Notes: generated from the sequence alone by a model not told the origin. A stretch of 43,375 bases of DNA from Pseudomonadota bacterium (GCA_025355245.1 JANXZZ010000254.1:1-43375), one strand, 5' to 3'. Counted from the stretch's first letter, positions 34,473 to 43,237 are shown. Program-made: numbers and translations.

Positions 34473-35363
34473 CTAGGGTACCAAGCGCTCGGCGTGCGCG
34501 TAGACGACGTGCCGCTCCGGCCGCGCGAAGCCGACCAGCGTGATTCCGAAGGCTTGCGCCGAGCGGATCGCGAAGGCCGTCGGTGCGGACACCGCGACGA
34601 TCGCGGCAATGCCGACGGTCGCCGCCTTCTGCACGATCTCGTAGCTCGCGCGGCTGGTCACGATGGCGTAGCCGAGGCCGAGATTTTCGCCGCGGCGAAC
34701 GAGCGCGCCGATCAGCTTGTCGAGCGCGTTGTGACGGCCAACGTCCTCGCGCACGAGCTCGACGCCCGCGCCCGGCACGACCCACGCCGCGGCGTGGATG
34801 CTTCCCGTCCGCGCGTTGTAGACCTGGCCCGTGCCGAGCGCGACGAGCGCCTGGTGCATTTCGCGTACCGAGATCACGAGGTCGCCGACCAGCGCCGGCG
34901 GCTCGCGGACGGCGTCCGCGAGCGTCTCGGCGCCGCACATGCCGCAGCCCGTGCGCCCGGTCAGGTTGCGGTGCCGGGTGAGCAGGGCCGCGAAGCGTTC
35001 CGCGGTGATGGCGATATCGATCTCGAGGGCATCGCCGGTCGCCCGCACTTCGACCGCGCGGATTTCCTCCGGCGAGGCGGCCAGCGCTTCGCTCAGCGTG
35101 AACCCGACCGCCAGATCCTCGAGATCGGCGGGTGTCGCCAGCATCACGACGTGCGGGACTCCGAGGTACTTGAAGGCGATCGGGCGCTCGTCGGCGACCT
35201 GATCGGTCGTCGACTCGGTCGCGCCCGCCTGCCAGCGCTCGACCCGGACCGACACCACCGGCGACGGACGGGCGCTCGCCTCGGGCGCCGCTGTCGTGGA
35301 GGGGACGGTCACGGCGGCGGCCGACCCGGCGAACGGGGGCCTGGGCGCACGCGGCACCTGCAA
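34473..35363 (-). CDS. fdhD: Formate dehydrogenase accessory sulfurtransferase FdhD
   Basis: FdhD passes sulfur from IscS to the molybdenum cofactor of formate dehydrogenase. The 296-residue protein carries the essential pair Cys140 and Cys143 in [28 protein letters not shown] and [13 protein letters not shown] match the conserved core, and [11 protein letters not shown] precedes it. The first 40 residues are low-complexity and may be over-extended, but no better start is seen. No formate dehydrogenase subunit is in the window; the small DUF7009-like gene follows. Confidence 0.94.
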   Translation of the reverse strand: MQVPRAPRPPFAGSAAAVTVPSTTAAPEASARPSPVVSVRVERWQAGATESTTDQVADERPIAFKYLGVPHVVMLATPADLEDLAVGFTLSEALAASPEEIRAVEVRATGDALEIDIAITAERFAALLTRHRNLTGRTGCGMCGAETLADAVREPPALVGDLVISVREMHQALVALGTGQVYNARTGSIHAAAWVVPGAGVELVREDVGRHNALDKLIGALVRRGENLGLGYAIVTSRASYEIVQKAATVGIAAIVAVSAPTAFAIRSAQAFGITLVGFARPERHVVYAHAERLVP

Positions 35364-35795
35364 AGGTCGGTCGGGAGCAAAGCCACGGCGAATCCTCGAA
35401 TAGGGGGCAACGGACCGACTGGCGGAGTGCGGCCGGGCGAACGACCGGCGGCTCGCCGCGCTTGCGGGAGCCCGCTCACGGATCCTAGCTTAAGGCCCGG
35501 CGGAGCGGCCACCACGAACCCGCGCCGGGTGCCGCGCAGGCCGCCCCAGGGGCGTGGTGGGCGCCCTGCGGTGCGGGCGCCAGCCTCAAGATCCGCAGTA
35601 CAGGGCCGACATAATTCACGGACCGCGCGCGACGCTGCAATCCCTTTTCCGCTCGGGACGGCGTCCGGCGTGTCGTGCATCACACTCCCTGAGGCGAAGA
35701 ATCCGCATGTCTCGGTCTGTCCCGCCGCACCGTCTGGCCCTGCCCGCGCTTGCGTACCGGCGCAAGCTTCGGGCAGCGTTCGGAGCGCACGGGTC
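35364..35795. other. Intergenic region between fdhD and the chemoreceptor gene
   Basis: This 432-bp gap separates divergent genes. It holds no supported gene: an open plus-strand frame at 35554-35799 gives an arginine-rich peptide with no binding site. The notable element is a strong hairpin at 35740-35776. The part next to fdhD is GC-rich without a clear promoter. Confidence 0.5.
35740..35776 (+). promoter_or_regulatory. Strong hairpin just ahead of the chemoreceptor start
   Basis: CTGCCCG, one base, GCTTGCG, a six-base loop TACCGG, CGCAAGC, two bases, CGGGCAG: 14 base pairs broken only by a one/two-base internal bulge. It ends five bases before the GGAGCG ribosome binding site of the chemoreceptor gene (GTG at 35796). 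No T run follows, so it is more likely a leader RNA element affecting translation or stability than a terminator. Confidence 0.55.
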
Positions 35796-37745
35796 GTGAA
35801 GGCACTCAGAAACCTCAAGATCGGCCCGAAGCTGCTGCTCGCCTTCCTGCTGATGCTCGTCTTCATCGGCATCGTCGGTTTCACGGCCGCTGCAGAACTC
35901 ACCAAGGTCGCCTTCGAGGCGGACCGGATCGCAACCGACTCGCTCGGCAGTGTCTATCGCGCCTCGGCGATTGGAACCAATGCCGCGCAAAGCCGCTCCG
36001 CGGCCCTCGAGCTGCTCACGCGACTCACGCTCAACTACGCCGCAGGCGCCGAGGAATCGCGGCGCGCGCTCAAAAATTCGCAAGACCAGCTCAAGGCCAA
36101 TGTCGCGGCCTACCAGCCCTTCGTTCGCACGCCCGAACAGCACGCCCTGTGGGACGCGGCCGCGGCGCGCTGGGGCGAATACAAGCAGGACCAGGACCGC
36201 GCGGTCGCGATTGCGGAGGACGGCCTCGCCGGCGATGCACAGAAGGTGCTGATCGGCCAGGCCAAGCTCAGGTTCGACAGTTTCGAGGCGGCGCTGCGCG
36301 GCGTCATCGAGTCGAGCAACGCCGACGCCGATCTCGCGCGGCGCGCGGCCGACGAGACCGCAGCTGGCGCGCGCCGCAAGGTGTTTGAGATGCTCGCGCT
36401 CGCGGCGCTCATCGGCTGCACTATCGCGATCCTGATCACGCGCAGCATCACGCTGCCGCTGCAGGCGACCGTGGCGCTGCTCGGGCACATCGGCGCGGGG
36501 CGGCTCGACAATCCGGTCGACACCTCGCGACGCGACGAGGTCGGCCAGCTGCTGCTCGGCCTCGAGACGACCCAGACGCAACTGCGCGAGCGTGCCGCGG
36601 CCGACCAGAGGCGCCTCGAGGCCGACCGCGACCGGGCCGAGGCCGACCGCCGGGCGCTCGAGGAAGTGCAGCGGATCGTCGCCGCCGTCATTGACGGCGA
36701 TCTCGACGGGCGGCTCGCGATCACCGGCAAGACGGGATTCGTGCGTGAACTCGCCGAGAGCTTCAACCGGCTGGTCGACAACGTCGGCGGCGTGGTCCAC
36801 GGCGTCGGGCGGCTGATCGCCGGAGCCAATGCGGGCGACCTCACGCAGCGCGTCTACGTCGAGGGCCGCAGCGGCCTCGAGCACAAGCTGGGCACGCACA
36901 TCAACGGGCTGGTCGCCGAGATGGCCGCGCTGGTCGCGACCGTCAAGGAAGCCGCGACCGAGGTGTCGCAGCGCGCCGGCGAAATATCGGCGGGCAACGC
37001 GAGCCTCTCGAAACGCACGGAAGACCAGGCCGCCTCGCTCGAGGAGACCGCCGCATCGATGGAACAGATGACGAGTTCGGTGCGCCAGAATGCAGACAAC
37101 GCCAATCGCGCCAACCAGCTGGCGCGCGATGCGCGCCAGCGCGCCGAACAGGGAGGCGCGGTCGTTGCGAGCGCGATTCAGGCGATGGACGGCATCAATG
37201 CGGCCTCGCGGCGCATCACCGACATCACCGGCGTCATCGACGAGATCGCCTTCCAGACCAACCTGCTCGCGCTCAACGCTGCCGTCGAGGCCGCCCGCGC
37301 CGGCGAGCAGGGACGGGGCTTTGCCGTCGTTGCGAGCGAGGTGCGGATCCTGGCCTCGCGAAGCGCGGCGGCCGCGAAGGAAATCAAGGGACTCATCCAG
37401 GACAGCGTCGCGCGTGTCTCCGACGGCACCCGCCTGGTCGGCGAGTCGCGGGCCACGCTCGACGAACTGGTGGGCGTGGTCCATAAGGTCGGCGACCTGA
37501 TCGCGGAGATCGCGACCGCCAGCGAGGAGCAGGCGGCCGGTATCGACGAGGTCGGCGCAGCGATCACCCAGATGGACGAACTCACCCAGCAGAATGCAGC
37601 GCTGGTCGAGGAAGCGGCGGCGGCGTCGCACGTCCTCGCCGAACAGTCGCAGAATCTCAGCGAACTCATGAGCCGCTACCGGGTTGCGGCGATTGCCGCC
37701 AACGCGGATCTACCGGCAACCCCGCAAATAGCACGAGGAAGATGA
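35796..37745 (+). CDS. Methyl-accepting chemotaxis protein with tandem HAMP-like region
   Basis: A 649-residue transmembrane chemoreceptor. Helix 1 spans about 13-33, and a helical periplasmic domain of four-helix-bundle type runs 34-196. Helix 2 is about 197-216, followed by HAMP at 217-268. A charged coiled coil at 263-293 follows. Two more HAMP-like repeats lie at about 290-340 and 335-385 ([14 protein letters not shown] and [14 protein letters not shown]). The signalling domain has the conserved tip [20 protein letters not shown] at 481-500. No C-terminal methyltransferase-docking pentapeptide is present. The GTG start has GGAGCG upstream. The 3' end overlaps the Cache gene. No other chemotaxis gene is in the window. 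Confidence 0.93.
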   Translation: MKALRNLKIGPKLLLAFLLMLVFIGIVGFTAAAELTKVAFEADRIATDSLGSVYRASAIGTNAAQSRSAALELLTRLTLNYAAGAEESRRALKNSQDQLKANVAAYQPFVRTPEQHALWDAAAARWGEYKQDQDRAVAIAEDGLAGDAQKVLIGQAKLRFDSFEAALRGVIESSNADADLARRAADETAAGARRKVFEMLALAALIGCTIAILITRSITLPLQATVALLGHIGAGRLDNPVDTSRRDEVGQLLLGLETTQTQLRERAAADQRRLEADRDRAEADRRALEEVQRIVAAVIDGDLDGRLAITGKTGFVRELAESFNRLVDNVGGVVHGVGRLIAGANAGDLTQRVYVEGRSGLEHKLGTHINGLVAEMAALVATVKEAATEVSQRAGEISAGNASLSKRTEDQAASLEETAASMEQMTSSVRQNADNANRANQLARDARQRAEQGGAVVASAIQAMDGINAASRRITDITGVIDEIAFQTNLLALNAAVEAARAGEQGRGFAVVASEVRILASRSAAAAKEIKGLIQDSVARVSDGTRLVGESRATLDELVGVVHKVGDLIAEIATASEEQAAGIDEVGAAITQMDELTQQNAALVEEAAAASHVLAEQSQNLSELMSRYRVAAIAANADLPATPQIARGR

Positions 37746-37747
37746 AC

Positions 37748-38230
37748 ATGACCACGAAGCCGATGATGGGCCGCAGAACAGCCGCAGGCGTGGCCGCGCT
37801 GCTGCTGGCGGTTGCGCCGCTGTTGCTCGCCGCCTCGGCGCCACCGAGCCGAGAGGACGTCGTCCAGCAGATCAAGAATGCCATCGAGTTCTACAAGGCC
37901 CACGGCCGCGAAGCCTCACTCGTCGAGTTCAATCGCAAGGACGGGCAGTTCGCGCAGGGCGAGGACTACGTCGACGTCCACGACGTCGCCGGCACGTGCG
38001 TCGCCCATCCGGTCACTCCGGGCATCGTCGGCCTCAACCGACTCGAGCAGGCGGATTCAAACGGCAAGCAATTCATCAAGGAAATCGTCGTCGCGGCGAA
38101 GACCAAGCCGAACGGCTGGATCACCTACGAACGCAAGAACCCGCTGACCGGGAAGATCGAGACCAAGCTTGCGTACTGGCAGACCTACGACGGGCTCATC
38201 TTCAAGGCCGGGACCTACCAAGCTCACTGA
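37748..38230 (+). CDS. Stand-alone periplasmic single-Cache protein
   Basis: A 160-residue exported protein. Residues 1-32 are a signal peptide (GVAALLLAVAPLLLAASA). The rest is one single-Cache (sCache_2) sensor domain: AIEFYKAHGREASLVEFNRK, DYVDVHDVAGTCVAHPVTPG, GKQFIKEIVVAAKTKPNGWI and YERKNPLTGKIETKLAYW. These domains normally bind small ligands as part of chemoreceptors or kinases. Here it is free and coupled to the chemoreceptor gene: an ATG at 37742 overlaps its TGA stop, but ATG 37748 has GAGGA at better spacing. A partner role as a soluble ligand sensor for that receptor is inferred. Confidence 0.85.
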   Translation: MTTKPMMGRRTAAGVAALLLAVAPLLLAASAPPSREDVVQQIKNAIEFYKAHGREASLVEFNRKDGQFAQGEDYVDVHDVAGTCVAHPVTPGIVGLNRLEQADSNGKQFIKEIVVAAKTKPNGWITYERKNPLTGKIETKLAYWQTYDGLIFKAGTYQAH

Positions 38231-38331
38231 CGCCTGTCGTTCGCGGCGGGGCGCGGGCCCACCGCCACGAGCGCCGCGATTCGGCGTCTGCGCGCGAACG
38301 CCCGCGCTGTCGCCGCGACACGCCTGCGGCC

Positions 38332-38652
38332 TCACTGCTGCGATGCTGTCAGCGCGATGCTCACGTATCCGATGGCTGACAACGCCGCCCGCGCTCGGTT
38401 ACTGGCGCTGCTCCTCCGCCGGGGCGCCGTGCGTCGACGAGTACGGCAGGTTTTGCTCGTCTCGGTGTAGGGCTGCGGCGTGCCATTTAGAGCTACCGGC
38501 ATCGAAAATTCATGGGCCATGCAGGCGCTCCTGCTCGTGAAGCCGGTCAGGTGAATCTGGCCGCCCATCGTGTCCACATTCGTGGGATGGCTATCGAGTC
38601 CCGCAACGGCCCAGGTAAGGTGCCAGGCCAGTACCAGTGTCAACGCGTACAT
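38332..38652 (-). CDS. Small secreted protein, 106 aa, unknown function
   Basis: AAGGAGA lies eight bases ahead of the ATG at 38652, an excellent binding site. The peptide opens MYALTLVLAWHLTWAVAGLD, a plausible signal peptide. GGQIHLTGFTSRSACMAHEF and a short segment ending SKTC then give two cysteines that could pair. After that cysteine the sequence turns abruptly arginine-rich (RTRRRTAPRRRSS) and then hydrophobic. This suggests either a frameshifted tail or a natural read-on past the ancestral end. I know no family for it. Codon use is less GC-rich than in neighbours. Confidence 0.55.
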   Translation of the reverse strand: MYALTLVLAWHLTWAVAGLDSHPTNVDTMGGQIHLTGFTSRSACMAHEFSMPVALNGTPQPYTETSKTCRTRRRTAPRRRSSASNRARAALSAIGYVSIALTASQQ

Positions 38653-39013
38653 AAGCAGGTCTCCTTGCGTACGGTGAGTCGCGCGCCGTATACCGCAAGC
38701 GAGGGCGATAGTTCGTGTGGAAAGGCGTCTGGGGACGGCGACGGCGAATCGCCGCGGGTTCGCCGTCGTGCGGGAGCGCACCGGGTTTCGGCGCTCGACC
38801 CTTTTTCCTCGCGCCGGCATGCGTCGACCGGTGATCTCGCGGCGAGCGCCGCTCGCTGTCGGTGCCGACTGACGCGCACCCCACAGCGTCGCTGCAACCG
38901 CCGCAAGGGCAGCCGCTGAGTCGGGTGCATTCCGGACGCCATTCGCACGTCGCTTTTGACAGGCCCGGGGTCGGCCGCGCACAGTGATCGCCTAGCAGAG
39001 TCGGGAAGCTGCC
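38653..39013. other. Intergenic region between two small secreted-protein genes
   Basis: About 360 bp between divergent small genes. Open frames here are arginine- and serine-rich and lack binding sites, so none is called. GTATAC near 38688 is AT-rich and may be part of a promoter for the minus-strand gene. No repeat or hairpin of note was found. Confidence 0.4.
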
Positions 39014-39247
39014 GTGAGAAAGATGCTGGTGACCTTCGTTTTCGCCGCGGCGATGTCGCTGAGCCCGGTCGCGGGATACGCGAAAGCGAACACCGCCGCG
39101 CAGCGCGCTCGACCCAACCACGGCGCCACCGAGCACTCGCAGAGCCACGGCGGGAAGTACCGCGGTGCGCTCGGATCGGCCCACAAGGGCGGGCACTACT
39201 CGAACCCGCGCACGGGCGATCAATACGGGCGGCACAAGACCAAATAG
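39014..39247 (+). CDS. Small secreted basic protein, 77 aa
   Basis: A signal peptide (MLVTFVFAAAMSLSPVAGYA) is followed by a short, basic, Gly/His-rich mature part ending SAHKGGHYSNPRTGDQYGRH. The SxHKGGxYxNxxTGDxY pattern recalls small exported proteins I have seen in proteobacteria, with no known function. The start is GTG 39014, with GGGAAG six bases ahead, or ATG 39023, which would put the signal peptide at the very start. It sits 75 bp from the tRNA gene on the other strand. Confidence 0.65.
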   Translation: MRKMLVTFVFAAAMSLSPVAGYAKANTAAQRARPNHGATEHSQSHGGKYRGALGSAHKGGHYSNPRTGDQYGRHKTK

Positions 39248-39322
39248 CGGCGCGGGCTCCCACGAGCGGCGCGGTTCCGCGGGCGCACGGCCGAGTCGCG
39301 GACGCGAATTCCGGTCGGAAGA

Positions 39323-39399
39323 TGGTGGCTAGGGGGGGAATCGAACCCCCGACCCCGGGGTTATGAATCCCGTGCTCTAACCGTCTGAGCTACCTAGCC
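39323..39399 (-). tRNA. tRNA-Met (CAT anticodon, elongator type)
   Basis: On the minus strand the sequence folds as a cloverleaf: acceptor GGCTAGG/CCTAGCC, D stem GCTC/GAGC, anticodon loop TTCATAA, T arm GGGGG-TTCGATT-CCCCC, with the 3' CCA encoded. Position 1 pairs normally with 72, arguing for elongator and not initiator tRNA. A tRNA-Ile2 with lysidine-modified CAU cannot be fully excluded, but the GCTCAGACGGTTAGAGCAC text matches elongator tRNA-Met. The pair closing the anticodon loop is A31 opposite C39, which is not a Watson-Crick pair. Confidence 0.93.
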
Positions 39400-39480
39400 A
39401 CGAGCGCCGGCCGGGCCGACGCAGAAAAGGACGAGATTCTGTGCAGGTCTCGGCCGCCCGTCAAGGCGCGGCCTCCCAAA

Positions 39481-41493
39481 TCAGTACCCCTGAAGCCAGG
39501 CGAGCGAACTGTTGACCGAGTTGACGCCGTCCCCGAGCACCACGATCTTGGACGTCGAGACGATGTAGAACACGAGCCCGCTGCCGCCGAGGATGTTGCG
39601 GCTGACGGTTGCGATTACTCGGCCGCTTGCCGCGTCGATCGCATAGCTTCCGGTCACGTTCCCGGACATCGCGCCTTCCTGCAACAGCACCTGCGGTACC
39701 AGTGAGATCGGCGACGTCGAGGTCGGAAACACCGTGCCGCCGACGTAGTACGAGGCCAGGAAGTCGGAGAACGGTGCGCCCACCTGCGCATCGAGAATCC
39801 CGAAGTTGCCGACCGTACTTGTGGGCTCGATCAGGTAGCCGTTGTTGGCGGACGTCACGTAGATGACGAAGTCACGCTGGGTGCTGCCCGAACCAAGCGT
39901 CAGCGTACCACGCCCATTCGCGGTCACCGTGTACGGAGCCGCCGCGAAATCCGTGTGAACGAGCGCAGCACCACGGTCGGCGACATCAATCCCGACGGCC
40001 AGGTTGCCGGCGGTGCCATTCGACAGCAGGCCGGCGGACACCGTCGCGCTCGGTAGTCCGCCAACCAGCGACGAACCCCACATGCTGAGGACCGAGGGAC
40101 CGACGAAGGAGGCCGCGCTGAGGGTCCCGGCTCCGAGCTGCCGCGTCATGCGTCCGGCGACGCGCAGCGAAGAGGTCGACGCATCGTTGCTGACGACGTA
40201 GAGCGTGTTCGCATCGATCACGTAGTAGGCGACCGGCAGCGCCGAACCGCCGACGTCAAGCGTCGCCGTTCCGCGGCCATTGGCATCGGGCGCGGTCATC
40301 GAACCCGTCACGGCCGCACTCGCCAGCGGTGCCGCCCCGTTCGTATCGGCGACGCCGTTCGAAATCGCGCCGCTCGAATCGACAGTGAGCCGCCCCACCA
40401 GGCCGATTCGATTCCGGCCCGCGTCGATTCCGATCAGCCCGAAGCCGTAGTCACCTGCGATTGACGCCTGCGTGAACGCGGTGGCCTGCTGCACGAAGAA
40501 CTGCGCGGAACCGACCACCGGCGATGCGTCATTTTCCTGCATTTGTCCGGCAGCGAGCGAGCTGACCGTGCCGAAGTCGAAGTTCTCGACGCCGGAGGCC
40601 GAGACGATCCTGAGCGTGCCGCGGTTCTGGGTGCGCGTGGTGCACGTGCCGTCGGTGAGAGTCTCGCCGATCCGAGTGACCACGGAATCCTTGTAGTCGT
40701 GGATGCCGGTGATCGTGCCGTCGCTCAAGATGTCGAGGCTGCCGGCGCGCACGACCGGAACTCCCTGACGAAAACCCGTGAACAGGTAGCCGAAGCGTCC
40801 CTGCAGCACGCAGGCGGTCTGCGGATTGACGACCAGCGTCACGGTCACGGTCGCAACGGCGTTGTTGGCGTCGGTGACCTGCAGCGTAAACGTGGACGAA
40901 CCGAGCGCCGTCGGAATCCCGGACAGCGCCGTGGTCGCGCTCGTGCTGCCATCGAGCGCAAGCCCCGTCGGGAGCGTTCCCGACTTGACGAGCCAGGCAA
41001 ACGGCGCCAACCCGCCATCGACCGTGAAATAGGCGGCGTAGATGATGTTGAGGTTGGCCGGGAACAGCACCGGCTGCGGAATGATCGGCGTGCCGTTCAC
41101 GGTGATCGTGACCGAGGCGATCTGCGTGGGATCCGTGATCGAGACCGCGGAAAGCGTGACGGTGAGCGCGCCGGTGATCGTGGTGGGCGCCTGGTAGACG
41201 TACGAGGTCGTCGTCATGCTCACGGGGTTCGGCGTCCCGGAAGGCCCGGTAAGGATCCAGTTGACGCCTGCCTTGCTGGAATCGTTGCTGACGATGGCGT
41301 CGATCTCGATCTTCGAGCCCTGCTCTACGATCGTCGATCCGCTCGGTGCCGTGAGCGAAACCCCGAGGCCCACGCCAACCGCGTGCGACGTCGTCTTGTG
41401 GCCGCACGCGGAGATCATTGCGGCACAGGCGAGCGCGAACAGCAGCCTTGCAGGGGCGCGAGTCACGGCACGGTTCAGAAGCATCGCTCGCAT
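39481..41493 (-). CDS. Large lipoprotein with Ig-like (He_PIG) domain
   Basis: A 670-residue exported protein. The signal peptide ends at a lipobox-like ISAC, so it is probably lipid-anchored and surface-exposed. An Ig-like module at about 40-135 (VSLTAPSGSTIVEQGSKIEI) is followed by a putative-Ig He_PIG domain at about 140-215, with GLAPFAWLVKSGTLPTGLAL and FTLQVTDANNAVATVTVTL. The rest has repeated beta-rich modules of about 100-150 residues, each with a GRGT(A/L)TL core: NGRGTATLDVGG and NGRGTLTLGSGS. It is Ser/Thr/Val-rich with few charges and few cysteines. AAGGAA precedes ATG 41493. Similar proteins are common in acidobacteria and soil proteobacteria; the function is unknown, adhesion being a guess. 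Confidence 0.82.
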   Translation of the reverse strand: MRAMLLNRAVTRAPARLLFALACAAMISACGHKTTSHAVGVGLGVSLTAPSGSTIVEQGSKIEIDAIVSNDSSKAGVNWILTGPSGTPNPVSMTTTSYVYQAPTTITGALTVTLSAVSITDPTQIASVTITVNGTPIIPQPVLFPANLNIIYAAYFTVDGGLAPFAWLVKSGTLPTGLALDGSTSATTALSGIPTALGSSTFTLQVTDANNAVATVTVTLVVNPQTACVLQGRFGYLFTGFRQGVPVVRAGSLDILSDGTITGIHDYKDSVVTRIGETLTDGTCTTRTQNRGTLRIVSASGVENFDFGTVSSLAAGQMQENDASPVVGSAQFFVQQATAFTQASIAGDYGFGLIGIDAGRNRIGLVGRLTVDSSGAISNGVADTNGAAPLASAAVTGSMTAPDANGRGTATLDVGGSALPVAYYVIDANTLYVVSNDASTSSLRVAGRMTRQLGAGTLSAASFVGPSVLSMWGSSLVGGLPSATVSAGLLSNGTAGNLAVGIDVADRGAALVHTDFAAAPYTVTANGRGTLTLGSGSTQRDFVIYVTSANNGYLIEPTSTVGNFGILDAQVGAPFSDFLASYYVGGTVFPTSTSPISLVPQVLLQEGAMSGNVTGSYAIDAASGRVIATVSRNILGGSGLVFYIVSTSKIVVLGDGVNSVNSSLAWLQGY

Positions 41494-41540
41494 CGTGTGT
41501 TCCTTGGTGGCGGCGGCGCACAGCATAGCGCCGCCTGTCG

Positions 41541-42635
41541 TCAGACGTTGAACCGGAAATGCATGACGTCTCCCTCGCGGACCAGGTATTCCTTGCCCTC
41601 GAGTCGCAGTTTTCCGGCGTCGCGCGCGCCCGACTCGCCGCGGCAGGCGACGTAGTCCTCGAATCCGATGACCTCGGCGCGGATGAACCCGCGCTCGAAG
41701 TCGGTGTGAATGACCGCCGCCGCCTGCGGCGCGGTACTGCCGCTGCGCACCGTCCAGGCACGAACCTCTTTTGGCCCGACGGTGAAGTAGGTCTGCAGCC
41801 CCAGCAGCCGGTAGGCTCCCCTGATCACCCGGTTGAGACCCGGTTCATCGAGCCCAAGTTCCTTCAGGAACTCACTCCGGTCGGCGTCCTCGAGCTGGGA
41901 GATCTCCGCCTCGATTGCCGCGCAGACGGCGACCACCTGGGAGCCCTCTGCCGCGGCCAGCTTTTCGACTGCGGCGAGCAGCGCGTTGTCGTGAAATCCG
42001 CCTTCCTCGACGTTGGCGATGTACAGAACGGGCTTCATCGTCAGCAGCTGGAGTTCGCGGACGATGACCCGCTCCTGCTCGTCGAGGACCTGCGCCCGGG
42101 CGGCCTTGCCCTCGTTAAGCCCGTCGCGGACGCGCTTGAACACGTCGCGCACGCGCCCCGCTTCCTTGTTCTCCTGCGCCCGGGCGGCCTTCTCGGCGCG
42201 CTGCAGGCCCTTCTCCGCCGTCTCTAGATCGGCGAGCGCAAGCTCGGTATTGATGGTCTCGATGTCGTCGAGCGGGCTCACCTTGCCCGCGACGTGCACG
42301 ACGTCGTCATCCACGAAACAGCGGACGACGTGCGCGATCGCATCGACCTCGCGGATGTTCGCGAGGAACTTGTTGCCGAGGCCCTCGCCCTCCGAGGCGC
42401 CCTTGACGATGCCGGCGATGTCCACGAACTCGACCGTCGTCGGTACGATCTTCTCGGGGTTCGCGATGGCCGCGAGCCGCGCGAGGCGTGCATCGGGGAT
42501 CGGGACGACACCGACGTTCGGGTCGATGGTGCAGAAGGGATAGTTCTCGGCAGCGATCTGCGCCCGCGTCAGCGCATTGAACAGCGTCGACTTGCCAACG
42601 TTGGGCAGGCCGACAATTCCGCATTTGATTCCCAA
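41541..42635 (-). CDS. ychF: Redox-regulated ATPase YchF (OLA1 family)
   Basis: A universally conserved Obg-related P-loop protein that prefers ATP to GTP and binds the ribosome. The 364-residue protein has P loop [15 protein letters not shown] near the N-terminus, then [22 protein letters not shown], the degenerate G4 motif region VLYIANVEE, and a C-terminal TGS domain ending [14 protein letters not shown]. The start lies 11 bp after the pth stop, the conserved pth-ychF arrangement. Full length, no anomalies. Confidence 0.97.
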   Translation of the reverse strand: MGIKCGIVGLPNVGKSTLFNALTRAQIAAENYPFCTIDPNVGVVPIPDARLARLAAIANPEKIVPTTVEFVDIAGIVKGASEGEGLGNKFLANIREVDAIAHVVRCFVDDDVVHVAGKVSPLDDIETINTELALADLETAEKGLQRAEKAARAQENKEAGRVRDVFKRVRDGLNEGKAARAQVLDEQERVIVRELQLLTMKPVLYIANVEEGGFHDNALLAAVEKLAAAEGSQVVAVCAAIEAEISQLEDADRSEFLKELGLDEPGLNRVIRGAYRLLGLQTYFTVGPKEVRAWTVRSGSTAPQAAAVIHTDFERGFIRAEVIGFEDYVACRGESGARDAGKLRLEGKEYLVREGDVMHFRFNV

Positions 42636-42646
42636 GTTTCGGCTCC

Positions 42647-43237
42647 CTAGGCAGCCGGCTCGCGCCGGTGCAGGTTGTTCATCACCTTCTCGGCGCCATC
42701 GCTCAGCAGCTTCGTAATCGCCTGGGCGCCGGCGTTGACCGCGCCATCGAGCAATTCCTGCTCGCCAGCCGGCGCCCGGCGCAGCACGTAGTCGATCACT
42801 TCCTCGCTGGTCGCGGGCCGGCCGATGCCGAGGCGCAGGCGCCAGAACGCGTCGCCGATCTGAGTGATCAGGTCCTTGAGGCCGTTGTGACCACCGGCAC
42901 CGCCGCCTTGCTTCAGGCGCACGATGCCGACGCCGAGATCGAGCTCATCGTGCGCAACCAGAGTCTCGGCGACCTCGATCCGCATGTAATCGAGAAGCGC
43001 GCGCGCAGCCATGCCGCTGCGGTTCATGTAGATCATCGGCTTCAGCAGCCAGATTTCGCGGCCATCGAGAGTCACGCGACCGACGTCGCCGTGGTACCGC
43101 GCGTGCGGCCGCAGGCTGCCGCCGCACTGCGCTGCCAGGCGGTCGACGCACCAGAACCCCGCGTTGTGGCGCGTGTCCGCGTGCTCGGGGCCCGGATTAC
43201 CGAGCCCGATGATCAGCTTGAGGGGCAGGCCCGCCAT
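42647..43237 (-). CDS. pth: Peptidyl-tRNA hydrolase
   Basis: Pth frees tRNA from peptidyl-tRNAs dropped by stalled ribosomes. The 196-residue protein has [20 protein letters not shown] with Asn14 and catalytic His24. [17 protein letters not shown] supplies the catalytic Asp, and [13 protein letters not shown] the conserved glycine-rich segment. The usual tyrosine in the GPEY-x-x-TRHN motif is His here. ATG 43237 begins [16 protein letters not shown], matching the family start; an upstream start would overlap the hairpin region. It is part of an rplY-pth-ychF operon. Confidence 0.96.
   Translation of the reverse strand: MAGLPLKLIIGLGNPGPEHADTRHNAGFWCVDRLAAQCGGSLRPHARYHGDVGRVTLDGREIWLLKPMIYMNRSGMAARALLDYMRIEVAETLVAHDELDLGVGIVRLKQGGGAGGHNGLKDLITQIGDAFWRLRLGIGRPATSEEVIDYVLRRAPAGEQELLDGAVNAGAQAITKLLSDGAEKVMNNLHRREPAA

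Noticed and set aside
34494..35795. Apparent 430-codon N-terminal extension of the chemoreceptor across fdhD
   Set aside because: It is the antisense of fdhD, with arginine-rich low complexity. The receptor sequence begins at GTG 35796 with a binding site and membrane helix.
35600..35795. Possible c-di-GMP (GEMM) riboswitch ahead of the chemoreceptor
   Set aside because: The conserved GEMM core bases and tetraloop receptor could not be found. Only a simple hairpin is present.
35554..35799. 81-codon open frame in the fdhD-chemoreceptor gap
   Set aside because: No ribosome binding site, arginine/serine-rich composition, and it spans the strong hairpin.
38231..39400. Genomic island inserted at the tRNA-Met 3' end
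   Set aside because: Small unknown genes lie on the 3' side of the tRNA, but no integrase and no second copy of the tRNA 3' end were found in the window.
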